A stretch of 64,000 nucleotides of DNA from Clostridiales bacterium (GCA_015055615.1 SVHT01000004.1:1-64000), one strand, 5' to 3'. Shown: positions 17,561 to 26,424, counted from the first letter of the stretch. The notes: generated by a model not told the origin, from the letters alone. Made by a program: numbers and translations.

Positions 17561-20137
17561 TTAAAACCGCTCCATACGCACCCGAGAACCGTGGGCTTCG
17601 GTTGCGCCGCTTACCAATATTTTATTATCGATGCGGTGTTTCAATTCTTCCACGTGCGAAATCAAACCCACCGCAAAATCTTTACTCAAATGTCCCAATA
17701 CGTCCATGACCGTATTGACGAGCTTTTCGTCCAACGTACCAAACCCTTCGTCCAAAAAGAAAAATTCAATCGGACGCATAGATTTTTGACAAATTGCTTG
17801 CGAGAGCGACAATGCCAAGGACAGAGAAACCAAAAACGTTTCGCCCCCCGAAAGGGTTTTTACCGCGCGGAAATTTCCGCCGTCTAAATTGTCCCCTACC
17901 TTGAACTCCTCGTCATAGCGCAGAAAATATCTGCCCCCCGTAAGCTTTTTCAACTGTCCGCTTGCCATGATACAAACTTCCTGCAAATATTCCGATGCAA
18001 TAAAACTCAAAAAACGGTTAGATTTGAGTAAACTTCTCAGTTCCTCGCAAAGCTCCGCGCGCTTTTTCTTCTCTTTCAACTGCTCCGCAAGCGCCCTATA
18101 CCGTTCGCGAAGGGCAAGCAAATTGCCAAGCTCCGTTTCAAGCGTCGCCAAGCGTTTCGTTTGCTCGGTATACGCCTCGGAAATTTCCTGTTTGCGTTGC
18201 AACGACCGCGCTTCCGCCCTTTCGTCAAAGCCGATAAATTTCGCGCTGTCCACGCTGTCGTACTGACCTTTGATAAGGGCGTAGCGTTCAAAAAACGCCT
18301 TGCACTCTTCCACCTCGCGGTTGTCTAATTTTTCTATCAGCGCAAGCGCTTCCGCAACCGAGGCAAAACCGTTTTCGTCCACCGCCTTGTTCAACGCGGT
18401 TCTCAATTCCGTCTCCGCCTCTTTACAACGTTCCGCCAAGCGTTCTTGCGTTTGCTTTTCCGCCAAATATCCGTTCCACGCCCTTTGCTTTTCCTCTATG
18501 GACGACTGCGCGTTTTTCTTCGCCGTTTGCAAAATCTGCAACTGCCGTTCTATCTCCAAAGCCTCGCCAAGCGCCTTGACTTCCTCGTTCTTCTTCGCAA
18601 GCGCGTCGTATTGATCGTGGTAACGCCCCCCTTCTTCCGCCAACGCCTTGCGCCTTTTTTCGCTGATTTCGTAATCCGCTTTTTTCGCCTCTATATCCAA
18701 AAGCTCTTTTTGTAAAAGCTTGCGTTTTTGTTCGATGGCTTTAAACTGCGCGTTGAGCAAGCCCACGTCCAAGATTTTATCGCTTTCCGTCAGCGTGTAC
18801 TTTTCCAAAAGAGGCGCAATATCGCCTTCCGCTATCGGGTGCTTTTCCGCTATTGCGCGAAGGTCGGCGCGGAATTCCCCGTACGCATCCACGAGCAACA
18901 CGTCCTTGGCATTGCTTTTCAGATAATCAAGTAGCGAGCCGTCCCCGCCCAACGCTTCCAACGCCCTTTCCTTTTCCGCCTTCAAAGCGTCGAAATCGAC
19001 AAACGGGTTTTCCTTGCCGAGCCGTTTATATTCGGCAACGCAATCGTTGTACTTTTTCAGCGCGTCCTTTTCCGCTTGGATATCCGCGTCCGCGCTCCTT
19101 ACTTTATCGAGCGCAACCGTCCATTTGACGGCGTTTCCGTCGTAATCTGCCTCTTGAAAGGCCTCTTGCGCGCGTGTGAGAACAATCTCTGCCTCGTTCG
19201 CTTTTTCAGTAGCAAACACCGCTTTTTTCAGGGCGGTTTCCCCCTCGATACGGTTGGCTTGCAACGCGTCGTTTTCTCGCTTTACCGCTTTGGCTTGGGG
19301 AAGTTTTTCCACCTGCAAACGAACCTGTTCCATTTGTGGCAAGCGTTCTTGCATTGCCGTCAAGCTCTTCTGCAAGCCGTCGAACGCCGTCTTTTCCTTT
19401 TGCAGTTCACGCGCAGCCTGATAAACCTTTTCCGCCTCGTTCAGCTCCGTTGTCGTGTTTTGAAGGGCAATTTTGATTTCTGCAATTTCCTTTTCTTTAA
19501 CGGCGATGCTCTCGTCGTCGCCCCCTACGTTTTGCCCCATTTGCCCTTCGAGGACCTTTACCTCCGATTCGGCGGCGTAATATTTTTCGCTGACCGCCTT
19601 GAAGAGCTTATCGCCGTATTTTTCCAAATCGAACAGCCTAGAAACGAGCTTTACGCGCTCCGACGGCGTAGATTTGACAAGTGCCGCAAAATCCCCTTGC
19701 GGCAGGGCGATACACATTTTAAAATCGGCAAATTCCAATCCGATGATTTTTTCCAATTCCGCGTTGACGTCGCGCGTACCCTCGGCAAGGGCGAACCAAC
19801 CGCCCTCTCTATATTCGTACAACTGCGCTTTGCCGACGTTGTTTTTACGGCGACGCTCTCTATGCACGCGAAAGGTGCGCCGTACACCCTCGAACACGAT
19901 TTCAAACTCAAAAATTACGTACGCGCTGTCTGCGCCGTAGTGGATAAAATCCCCCCCGCTGCTCCGCTCGATTTGACCGTACAAAGCCAAATGAATACAA
20001 TCGAGTATGGTACTTTTTCCACTCCCCGTATCCCCGAAAATACCGAACACGCCACCCGATAAAAGGGCGCGAAAATCAATTTCCGCTTTTTCGGAAAAGC
20101 TATTGATTCCGCAAAATTCTAAGCGTATCGGTTTCAT
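17561..20137 (-). CDS. sbcC: SbcC-like DNA-repair ATPase (Rad50 family)
   Basis: 858 aa, shorter than the ~1000-1050 aa usual for SbcC. With SbcD it opens and trims hairpin or protein-blocked DNA ends. Walker A GDTGSGKST near residue 35, Q-loop LPQGDFAALVKS near 150, signature LSGGETFLVSLSLALSL near 770 and Walker B EFFFLDEGFGTLDE near 805 are intact. The centre is coiled coil, but no C-x-x-C zinc hook exists anywhere in the protein; the apex holds instead a short helical insert (about 400-460). Nine bases follow the sbcD stop, so the two are one unit. Confidence 0.92.
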   Translation of the reverse strand: MKPIRLEFCGINSFSEKAEIDFRALLSGGVFGIFGDTGSGKSTILDCIHLALYGQIERSSGGDFIHYGADSAYVIFEFEIVFEGVRRTFRVHRERRRKNNVGKAQLYEYREGGWFALAEGTRDVNAELEKIIGLEFADFKMCIALPQGDFAALVKSTPSERVKLVSRLFDLEKYGDKLFKAVSEKYYAAESEVKVLEGQMGQNVGGDDESIAVKEKEIAEIKIALQNTTTELNEAEKVYQAARELQKEKTAFDGLQKSLTAMQERLPQMEQVRLQVEKLPQAKAVKRENDALQANRIEGETALKKAVFATEKANEAEIVLTRAQEAFQEADYDGNAVKWTVALDKVRSADADIQAEKDALKKYNDCVAEYKRLGKENPFVDFDALKAEKERALEALGGDGSLLDYLKSNAKDVLLVDAYGEFRADLRAIAEKHPIAEGDIAPLLEKYTLTESDKILDVGLLNAQFKAIEQKRKLLQKELLDIEAKKADYEISEKRRKALAEEGGRYHDQYDALAKKNEEVKALGEALEIERQLQILQTAKKNAQSSIEEKQRAWNGYLAEKQTQERLAERCKEAETELRTALNKAVDENGFASVAEALALIEKLDNREVEECKAFFERYALIKGQYDSVDSAKFIGFDERAEARSLQRKQEISEAYTEQTKRLATLETELGNLLALRERYRALAEQLKEKKKRAELCEELRSLLKSNRFLSFIASEYLQEVCIMASGQLKKLTGGRYFLRYDEEFKVGDNLDGGNFRAVKTLSGGETFLVSLSLALSLSQAICQKSMRPIEFFFLDEGFGTLDEKLVNTVMDVLGHLSKDFAVGLISHVEELKHRIDNKILVSGATEAHGSRVRMERF

Positions 20138-20146
20138 ACTGACTCC

Positions 20147-21307
20147 TTATTTTTCGTCCAATTCGGCAAGCGTCTGCAAAAACAGCGTTTTCAATTCCTC
20201 TTTCGGCTCTACGCCGTAATTCGTTTGATAGAAAAGCTCAAACAGCTTTTCCCCAGACAGTCCTTTGCGACTTTCTATCGCCAAGCTCTCTTCCGTATGC
20301 ACTTCCGCCAAGAGAGATACCAAATTCTTGTTTGCAGACAGCGCCTGCGAATCGCTCGCCAGCAACGGCGCCGTCAAAAATAGTTTCATTTCCACCAGCT
20401 CGTCGGGGTGCTTTTGCAACAGCGCCAACGCGCTCTGCACGTCGTCCGCTTGCAAACGGATAAGCTTTCTGCCTTTCGTCAAGGGCACGTCGCGTAAGTT
20501 CTGTACGCCGTCCGCCGTCAAATCGAACACCTTCACGCCCTTATCCGCGCTCTCGTCGAAGGCGTATTGCAAGGGCGAACCGCTGTAATAACAATGCCCC
20601 TTGCCCATGTGCTGTTTCTTATGTAAATGCCCCAGCGCGATATAATCGCTACTCGGCAATGCGTCCACGGGAATTGCGCGCGCGCCGCCAAGGTCGATTT
20701 CGCGTTCGCTTTCCGATACCGCGCCACCCGCTACGAACAAATGCCCCACGAATACGGACGGGAGCTTTTCTACGTTGCCGCTCTCCCCTTCCGCAATCCA
20801 TTTTTGCATTTGCTCCACGTAGGGCAATTCCGATTTTTCCTCTTTAAACCTCGCCTCGTTGGGATAGGGTAAGAAGGATAAAAATACCCTTTCCCCTTTT
20901 CCGTTTACAAAGGTTGCGTGTCCCTTTCCACTCTCGATTGGGTGTACGAGTCGAGGGGTATCTTCGCACGAGAGAGACCGTCTTTCGTTGCCGACGATAT
21001 AGATGCCCTGCGCTTCCGAAAGGGGCGCCGCCGCCGATAAACGCACGCCGTCGTCGTGGTTACCGCTGATGAGTACCACCGCGCGGTTGTCCCCCGCGAG
21101 CCGTTTGATTTTTTGATAAAAGAGCTTTTCCGCCTCCGCCGAGGGGGTATACGTGTCGAACACGTCGCCCGCAATAAGCACGAGCTCCACGCCCTCGTTG
21201 TCGCAAACGGCAACGATTTCGTCCAAAACCTCCGCTTGCTCGTCCAAACGTTCGCGGTTTATTAGGCGCTTGCCGATATGCCAATCGGACGTATGCAAAA
21301 TTTTCAT
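20147..21307 (-). CDS. sbcD: SbcD nuclease subunit (Mre11 family)
   Basis: 386 aa from the ATG at 21307, which has a perfect AGGAGG 7 bases upstream; a longer frame to 21370 adds an unlikely basic leader. Metallophosphoesterase motifs: ILHTSDWHIG (Asp, His), ELVLIAGDVFDT, VLISGNHDD and ALGHLHKKQ, which hold the two Mn ions. The C-terminal ~130 residues form the SbcC-binding capping region. It is the first gene of the sbcDC unit, with its own promoter at 21448-21476. Confidence 0.94.
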   Translation of the reverse strand: MKILHTSDWHIGKRLINRERLDEQAEVLDEIVAVCDNEGVELVLIAGDVFDTYTPSAEAEKLFYQKIKRLAGDNRAVVLISGNHDDGVRLSAAAPLSEAQGIYIVGNERRSLSCEDTPRLVHPIESGKGHATFVNGKGERVFLSFLPYPNEARFKEEKSELPYVEQMQKWIAEGESGNVEKLPSVFVGHLFVAGGAVSESEREIDLGGARAIPVDALPSSDYIALGHLHKKQHMGKGHCYYSGSPLQYAFDESADKGVKVFDLTADGVQNLRDVPLTKGRKLIRLQADDVQSALALLQKHPDELVEMKLFLTAPLLASDSQALSANKNLVSLLAEVHTEESLAIESRKGLSGEKLFELFYQTNYGVEPKEELKTLFLQTLAELDEK

Positions 21308-21376
21308 CGCCCGACCTCCTTTATCTTTGCGATTGCTTTTTTTAAAATTTTTTTCAAAAAACGATAGCAAAACACC

Positions 21377-21405
21377 TTGCTTTTGTTTTTGAAAAACTGT
21401 ATAAT
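21377..21405 (+). promoter_or_regulatory. Candidate promoter of the dnaD-like gene
   Basis: TTGCTT (21377-21382), 17-base spacer, TATAAT (21400-21405). It would give a 5' UTR of about 165 bases before the ATG at 21578. It overlaps the region transcribed from the divergent sbcD promoter. Confidence 0.45.
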
Positions 21406-21447
21406 AGACCTACTCTCGCTTTTTAGCGACGATACCTATACTAGTTT

Positions 21448-21476
21448 ATTATACACTATTTATTCCAAGAAATCAA
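21448..21476 (-). promoter_or_regulatory. Promoter of sbcDC
   Basis: Minus-strand TTGATT (21471-21476), 17-base spacer, TATAAT (21448-21453). The start near 21441 leaves a ~134-base leader before sbcD. Confidence 0.65.
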
Positions 21477-21577
21477 GAAAAGTGTTGCGTAAAGCGCAAA
21501 TTTTTTCGTAATTTACACATAGAATACACCATTTTGACGGCGTAGCCGTCATAAAATTCCAAAAACGGAGTGGCGAT

Positions 21578-23317
21578 ATGGCTTTTTGTTCATTTTCCAA
21601 GGACGTAGACAATACCTATACCCTCGTCGAAAACAAGTTCATAACCAAATATCTGCCCGAAGGGGACGGCATTGCCGTAAAGGTCTACCTTTACGGACTT
21701 TTTCTCTGCCAAAATACCGACACCGATTTTGGCGTGCGCTCGATGGCGGAAGTGCTGAAAATCAGCGAGGAACAGGTCAAAGAGGCGTTTGCCTTTTGGG
21801 AGGATTACGACTTGGTGGAAATTCTTTCCAAATCCCCCTTTACCGTGCAATATCTGCCCGTCAAGGCGGCTATTGGCAAGCCCAAAAAGGTGCATTACGA
21901 ACAATACTCCGATTTCAACAAGGAATTGCAACGCAAAATGCAACGCATCGGCAAGTTTATCTCCGCCAACGAGTATATCAAATACATGCGATTTTTGGAA
22001 GAAAACGCGATGCAACCCCACGCCTTCTTGCTCGTGACCGAGTACTGTATCAACAAGCAAGGCGCAGGCGTTACCCCCGCCTATATCTTCAACAAGGCGA
22101 AAAAGCTGATTCGCAGTGGGTTGACGACCTACGAGCAGGTGGAAAAGGAACTGTCCAATTATAACAAACACGAGGGGGACGTGACCGCGATCATGAGCAT
22201 TTTGTCCCTTTCCCGCACCCCCGACGAGGGCGATTACGCGCTGTATACGAAATGGACGGAAAAGCTCGGTTTTTCGCAGAGCGGTATCGTAGCGGCGGCG
22301 AAAAAAATGAAGCGCGGAAGCATGACTTCTCTCGATATTACCCTCGAAGAATTGGCGCAAAAAGGCAAGTTGGAGGCGAAAGATATTGAAAGTTATCTTT
22401 CCGACCGCGAGAGCTTGGCAAACCTCACGTTCCGCATCGGCAGAAAGTTGGGCGTCAAGGTACAAAACCCCACCCCGTATATCGACGAATACGTCGAAAA
22501 GTGGTATAATTACGGCTTTGAAGAAAGCTCCCTTCTCGATATTGCCCTCTTGTGTTTAAAAACCGACCGCAACGATTTCGATGGCATGAACGTCGTGGTG
22601 AAAAGCCTATTCAACGACGGAACGGTCAGCGCGGACGGCGTAAAGGCGTTTTTGAGGACGAAGAACGACGAACTGAAACTCTTTTCCAAAATTCAAGCGG
22701 TTTGCGGCGGCGTACGAAAAAGCGAAAGCAACCTTGCTCTGATTGCAACGTGGCGGGCGTGGAATTTCAACGACGAGATGATTTTGGAGGCGGCAAAACG
22801 GAGTTGCTCCTCTTCCAGCCCTATCCCCTATATGAACAAAATTTTGTCCGATTGGAAACAGAACGAAATCTTTTCTTTACAGGATATTCCAAACGGCGTT
22901 TTAGGCGAAACGAGGGGGGCAGGTACGCGTTCAACGGCAAAATCGGGGTTTGTCAACCCTGCCATCGAGGCGGTAAACGCGAAGTCCGACCGCGAGAGAT
23001 ATTATGCATTGCTCCGCGAAAAAGCGCAGTCGATTGCCGACAAGTATTTGGCGAAAGCAAACGAAAACGCGCGATTTAAAACGATTAGCGTTGAACTGTC
23101 GAAAATGGAACTTTCCTTGGCGAAAGCCGAGGTTTTCGAACCGCAAAAACTGCCTGTGTTGGAGGAACAAAAAAACGCCCTTTTGCAAGAGCGGAAAGAG
23201 ATTTTGGACGGGCTTGGCATAAAAGAGAGCGACCTTGTCCCGCAACCGACGTGTAAAAAATGTGGCGACACGGGATATACGAAAAACGGCGCGCAATGTA
23301 ATTGTTATAAAGCGTAA
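21578..23317 (+). CDS. DnaD-domain primosome protein with C-terminal zinc motif
   Basis: 579 aa, long for this family. The N-terminal ~110 residues resemble the winged-helix region of DnaD/DnaB-type initiation proteins (GVRSMAEVLKISEEQVKEAF). A DnaD-like helical domain lies around 250-370, and a second ends in YMNKILSDWKQNEIFSLQDI near 420, the classic DnaD tail. After a coiled-coil stretch the protein finishes with PTCKKCGDTGYTKNGAQCNCYKA, the zinc-finger motif normally seen at the N-terminus of clostridial DnaI/DnaC helicase loaders. Here the stop follows at once and no AAA+ ATPase gene comes after it. ATG with a GGAG ribosome site. Confidence 0.85.
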   Translation: MAFCSFSKDVDNTYTLVENKFITKYLPEGDGIAVKVYLYGLFLCQNTDTDFGVRSMAEVLKISEEQVKEAFAFWEDYDLVEILSKSPFTVQYLPVKAAIGKPKKVHYEQYSDFNKELQRKMQRIGKFISANEYIKYMRFLEENAMQPHAFLLVTEYCINKQGAGVTPAYIFNKAKKLIRSGLTTYEQVEKELSNYNKHEGDVTAIMSILSLSRTPDEGDYALYTKWTEKLGFSQSGIVAAAKKMKRGSMTSLDITLEELAQKGKLEAKDIESYLSDRESLANLTFRIGRKLGVKVQNPTPYIDEYVEKWYNYGFEESSLLDIALLCLKTDRNDFDGMNVVVKSLFNDGTVSADGVKAFLRTKNDELKLFSKIQAVCGGVRKSESNLALIATWRAWNFNDEMILEAAKRSCSSSSPIPYMNKILSDWKQNEIFSLQDIPNGVLGETRGAGTRSTAKSGFVNPAIEAVNAKSDRERYYALLREKAQSIADKYLAKANENARFKTISVELSKMELSLAKAEVFEPQKLPVLEEQKNALLQERKEILDGLGIKESDLVPQPTCKKCGDTGYTKNGAQCNCYKA

Positions 23318-23369
23318 TGGTAAAACGGGAAGATTTTTTAAGATTTTTCACAAAGTCAATCAAAAACGC

Positions 23370-23398
23370 TTGCCTTTTTTGAAAAAATACAGTAATAT
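23370..23398 (+). promoter_or_regulatory. Promoter of tRNA-Ser
   Basis: TTGCCT (23370-23375), 17-base spacer, TAATAT (23393-23398). The start near 23405 is about 24 bases before the tRNA. Confidence 0.55.
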
Positions 23399-23428
23399 AA
23401 ATAGGCGCTTGACGAAAGCGACCTATTT

Positions 23429-23519
23429 GCAGAGATGTCTGAGTGGTTTAAGGAGCACGATTGGAAATCGTGTGACTGGGAAAACTGGTCCGGAGGTTCG
23501 AATCCTCTTCTCTGCGCCA
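23429..23519 (+). tRNA. tRNA-Ser (anticodon GGA)
   Basis: 91 nt with encoded CCA (23517-23519). Acceptor arms GCAGAGA/TCTCTGC pair perfectly, the anticodon stem ACGAT/ATCGT encloses TTGGAAA (anticodon GGA, reading UCC/UCU), and a long variable arm (GACTGGGAAAACTGGTC) marks class II. The T arm is GGAGGTTCGAATCCTC. Confidence 0.96.
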
Positions 23520-23522
23520 TCA

Positions 23523-23570
23523 AGACACACACGAAAGGAGCGTTAAAACTCTACCGTGTGTGTCTTTTTC
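23523..23570 (+). terminator. Terminator after tRNA-Ser
   Basis: An 11-bp perfect stem (23523-23533 with 23555-23565) is followed by TTTTTC. It starts 4 bases after the CCA end. Confidence 0.85.
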
Positions 23571-23590
23571 TTTGCCTTTTATTCGTTTTA

Positions 23591-23619
23591 AGGGGTTTTT
23601 ATACCCCTTTTTCTTTTTG
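23591..23619 (+). terminator. Second terminator-like hairpin
   Basis: AGGGGT (23591-23596) pairs with ACCCCT (23603-23608), followed by a T-rich tail. A plausible back-up terminator for tRNA-Ser. Confidence 0.4.
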
Positions 23620-23757
23620 ACATAAGACCGCCGTCGCTTTCTCGCACCTTGTTATCTTACCTTGAAATTGCCTAACTATCGAACGATAAGTAATTTTTAC
23701 AACCTTTGCACGAAAAGTAGCGTACGCGCGCGTATACACAAAAAAATCATTGCACCC

Positions 23758-23845
23758 TTGCATCCTTGACGACTAAATCCCTTATACGTCCTAACCTTTT
23801 TAAAGTTTTCAAGGATGCAAGTCCAATAATTTCCTGCATCCTTGA
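23758..23845. repeat. Short inverted/direct repeats TTGCATCCTTGA
   Basis: The 12-mer occurs at 23758-23769, inverted at 23809-23820, and 11 of its bases again in direct orientation at 23835-23845. They lie in the 416-base gap between tRNA-Ser and the citrate synthase stop; apart from these repeats and the terminators at 23523-23619 I see nothing there. Confidence 0.5.
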
Positions 23846-23935
23846 AAAACAAAGGTAAAATGTTCAAAATCTTGCACGTTTATTAGAACAAAGATTAGAA
23901 CAAAAACGACCACTTTTACTATTATTGATTTTTGC

Positions 23936-25303
23936 TTATTTGCGTTCGGAAAGTTTTTCGTAGGGTACCGTTTGTTTTACGTTTATGTACGCAGGACGAA
24001 TAATTTTTCCAGCATTTTGCAATTCTTCAATGCGGTGCGCGCTCCAACCTGCAATTCTTGCTATTGCAAAAATCGGCGTATACATTTCATACGGCAAATT
24101 AAGCATTTTATAAACCAGCCCCGAATAAAAATCTACGTTTGCACTTACACCCTTATACATTTTTCTTTTATCGCCTATTATTTGCGGTGCAAATTCTGCT
24201 ACGGTTTCATACAACTCAAATTCGTCTTCCATTCCTTTTTCGTAGGAAAGAAGTTTTGCCGATTTATGTAAAATATCCGCACGCGGATCGGATTTTGAAT
24301 ACACGGCATGACCGATTCCATAAATGAGCCCTGCATTATCAAAAGCCTGTTTATCAAGCAATCTCGCAAGATAGTCTTTTATTTGCCCCTTGTCCTTGAC
24401 ATTTATGGACGCCTTCATATCATCAAACATTTCTACGACTTTTACGTTTGCGCCACCGTGTCGAGGTCCTTTTAACGAACCAAGCGCCGCAGATATAGCA
24501 GAGTACGTATCTGTTCCCGAAGAAGTAACTACATGCGTCGTAAAAGACGAGTTGTTTCCACCGCCGTGTTCAGCATGTAACACCAACGCCAAATCTAACA
24601 CCCTTGCTTCCAAAGGCGTAAATTCTCCGTGTTCCCTTAACACGTAAAGTAAATTTTCCGCCGTATCATATTCCGCTTTTGGATAATGCACGAATAAACT
24701 TTTATCATTGTGATAATGTTGATAAGATTGATACCCGTAAGCCGATAATAAGGGAAATTGTGAAATGAGTTGCAAAGATTGTCTTAATACGTTTTCCGTA
24801 GAAATGTCGTCAGGATTCTCGTCGTAAGCATAAAGCGCAAGAACGCTACGAGAAAGAATATTCATCATATTTTTCCCCGGTGCTTTCAATATCATATCTC
24901 GCACGAACGACCGCGGTAAGGAACGGTATTCAGAAAGAACTTGTTTGAAGTCTAAAAGCTCTTGTTGATTAGGCAGCTTTGAAAAAAGCAACAAATAAAC
25001 AACTTCTTCAAATCCGTGTCTATTTTCAGATAAAAAACCACGCGTAATATCTTTTATATTTACACCACGATAATACAATTCGCCTTCACAAGGGATCTCG
25101 TTTCCGTTTGCATCCGTATCTTTCGCTTTTATATGCGAAATTTCCGTTAATCCAGCAACAACGCCTTTACCGTTCAAATCCCTTAATCCACGCTTCACAT
25201 CGTGCTCTACATACATTTCGGAACGGATTGTATTTCTGTCATCAGATAATTGCGCCTGCTTTTGTATGTAGGGGGTAATTTCAGAATAATTTTTTTCGCT
25301 CAT
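23936..25303 (-). CDS. Citrate synthase (type II-like)
   Basis: 455 aa. It condenses acetyl-CoA and oxaloacetate to citrate. Seen: HAEHGGGNNSSF near residue 240 (catalytic His), GPRHGGANVKV near 290 (second His region), GIGHAVY near 340 and the Asp-bearing ANVDFYSG near 400. The N-terminal extension (~35 residues) is as in the Clostridia group. The gene is AT-rich compared with sbcCD or pepF and stands alone, with no aconitase or isocitrate dehydrogenase here. In an anaerobe it would supply 2-oxoglutarate for glutamate. 2-methylcitrate synthase is a less likely alternative. Confidence 0.9.
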   Translation of the reverse strand: MSEKNYSEITPYIQKQAQLSDDRNTIRSEMYVEHDVKRGLRDLNGKGVVAGLTEISHIKAKDTDANGNEIPCEGELYYRGVNIKDITRGFLSENRHGFEEVVYLLLFSKLPNQQELLDFKQVLSEYRSLPRSFVRDMILKAPGKNMMNILSRSVLALYAYDENPDDISTENVLRQSLQLISQFPLLSAYGYQSYQHYHNDKSLFVHYPKAEYDTAENLLYVLREHGEFTPLEARVLDLALVLHAEHGGGNNSSFTTHVVTSSGTDTYSAISAALGSLKGPRHGGANVKVVEMFDDMKASINVKDKGQIKDYLARLLDKQAFDNAGLIYGIGHAVYSKSDPRADILHKSAKLLSYEKGMEDEFELYETVAEFAPQIIGDKRKMYKGVSANVDFYSGLVYKMLNLPYEMYTPIFAIARIAGWSAHRIEELQNAGKIIRPAYINVKQTVPYEKLSERK

Positions 25304-25472
25304 ACCTTATCTCCTGCATATACAATTTTATATAATCTATTATATCCAAAAACTTTAAATGAACATTGAAAAATGTTTCTACAAAAGTTTTATATTATAT
25401 TTATACCCTTTTTTATTGATAATACAATCAACAACTATGTGAAAAATTGATGATATATTAAACATAAAACAA

Positions 25473-25514
25473 AAAAATTAAAAATAGCGTCGAGCGATTA
25501 CGCACCCGACGCTA
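25473..25514 (-). terminator. Terminator after hsp20
   Basis: TAGCGTCG (25485-25492) pairs with CGACGCTA (25507-25514), and the minus strand continues into TTTTTAATTTTTTT. The rest of the 311-base gap 25304-25614 is AT-rich and holds nothing else that I can support, apart from a possible minus-strand TATAAT near 25340 that could serve citrate synthase. Confidence 0.7.
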
Positions 25515-25614
25515 CAAATTTATACGCATATAAGATAAATAATTAGGAGTTTGTTGCAATACGTTTAACCTTTTATGCGCAAATCCAAAAAGATAAAAAT
25601 GGCAGCTATTTATC

Positions 25615-26022
25615 TTATTCGATTTCGATATAGGACGTTTCCACCTGCTTCGGTTGAGACTTCGGTACCGTAAGAGTTAAAATACCGTTTTCATATTTTG
25701 CTTTTATAGATTCACGGGGAATGTCTTTTCCTACAAAATAATTTCTTGCACAGGATTCGCAGATTTCTTTTCGTCTGTATCTGCCGTTAATTTCTTGTTC
25801 CTGACGAGAACATACGACGGAAAGATAACCATTTTCAAGCGAAATTTTAATTTGTTCTTTCGTGAAGCCGGGAACTTCAATATCAAGTTCGTAAGCGTCG
25901 TCCGTTTCTCGGATATTCGTTTTCATACAACTGGTTTCTTCCGAAAATACAGGGCGAAAAAAATTATCAAATACGTCAAAAATGTCTGTGGGGTTACTTC
26001 TTCTTGCTAAATAAGTTTTCAT
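25615..26022 (-). CDS. Small heat-shock protein Hsp20
   Basis: 135 aa from the ATG at 26022 with AAGGAG upstream; a longer frame to 26079 lacks a ribosome site. It is an ATP-independent holdase for unfolding proteins. The alpha-crystallin domain (about 35-125) shows DDAYELDIEVPGFTKEQIKI, and the closing NGILTLTVPK is the family end signature, followed by a short tail. The N-terminus has the FDVFDNFFRP amphipathic pattern common to clostridial Hsp18. No CIRCE element was found; a perfect palindrome lies in the leader at 26054-26069. Confidence 0.93.
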   Translation of the reverse strand: MKTYLARRSNPTDIFDVFDNFFRPVFSEETSCMKTNIRETDDAYELDIEVPGFTKEQIKISLENGYLSVVCSRQEQEINGRYRRKEICESCARNYFVGKDIPRESIKAKYENGILTLTVPKSQPKQVETSYIEIE

Positions 26023-26053
26023 AATAATTCTCCTTTTCAAATTGATTTCCGTA

Positions 26054-26069
26054 GGCAAAGCGCTTTGCC
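26054..26069. promoter_or_regulatory. 16-bp perfect palindrome upstream of hsp20
   Basis: GGCAAAGCGCTTTGCC is fully symmetric and lies 31 bases upstream of the hsp20 ATG. It could be an operator for a heat-shock or stress repressor. It is unlike CIRCE and I cannot name the regulator. Otherwise the gap 26023-26266 is AT-rich and empty. Confidence 0.45.
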
Positions 26070-26266
26070 CTTCGTTCAATTATGTTATAACCCCCAACAA
26101 TAAAAAATAAAACACTTTTTTTGTGAAAATTTCATATCTAAAAATTTCACATAGTCTTACGTTTACGAAACAAAAAAAGGTGTTTATATATAAATTTATA
26201 GGCACATTGATAAGATATATTTATCAATAATAGAACATTTCTAATAATAATCAAGTGTTTTTTCGT

Positions 26267-26294
26267 TTGAATTAAAAGGCAAATACTTTATAAT
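26267..26294 (+). promoter_or_regulatory. Promoter of the broken XRE gene
   Basis: TTGAAT (26267-26272), 16-base spacer, TATAAT (26289-26294), about 38 bases before the ATG at 26332. Confidence 0.6.
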
Positions 26295-26331
26295 ATAAAT
26301 ATCAACTAATAATGATAGGTTAAAAAACGGC

Positions 26332-26424
26332 ATGAACAATAACGCAAATACTGTTTTAATAGGTCGCAAACTAAAAATGTTAAGAGAAGAATATTCTTAC
26401 ACACAAGAAGAACTTGCAGCATAA
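26332..26424 (+). pseudogene. Truncated XRE-family HTH regulator
   Basis: 30 codons then TAA. The product matches the first helix and start of the second helix of a Cro/C1 HTH domain (IGRKLKMLREEYSYTQEELAA), and stops where the recognition helix should begin. It keeps a good promoter and a plausible start. Its last 28 bases overlap the 3' end of the convergent CrtO-like gene, so the regulator was probably cut by a rearrangement or insertion at about 26397-26424. Too short to bind DNA on its own. Confidence 0.65.

Noticed and set aside
19076..20062. 328-codon plus-strand frame opposite sbcC
   Set aside because: Antisense to the intact SbcC ATPase domain; product has no coherent domain.
23235..23546. 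Small plus-strand frame across tRNA-Ser
   Set aside because: It runs through a perfect tRNA gene and its promoter, so it is not coding.
25990..26110. CIRCE (HrcA) element before hsp20
   Set aside because: No TTAGCACTC-N9-GAGTGCTAA or close variant; the palindrome at 26054-26069 is unrelated.
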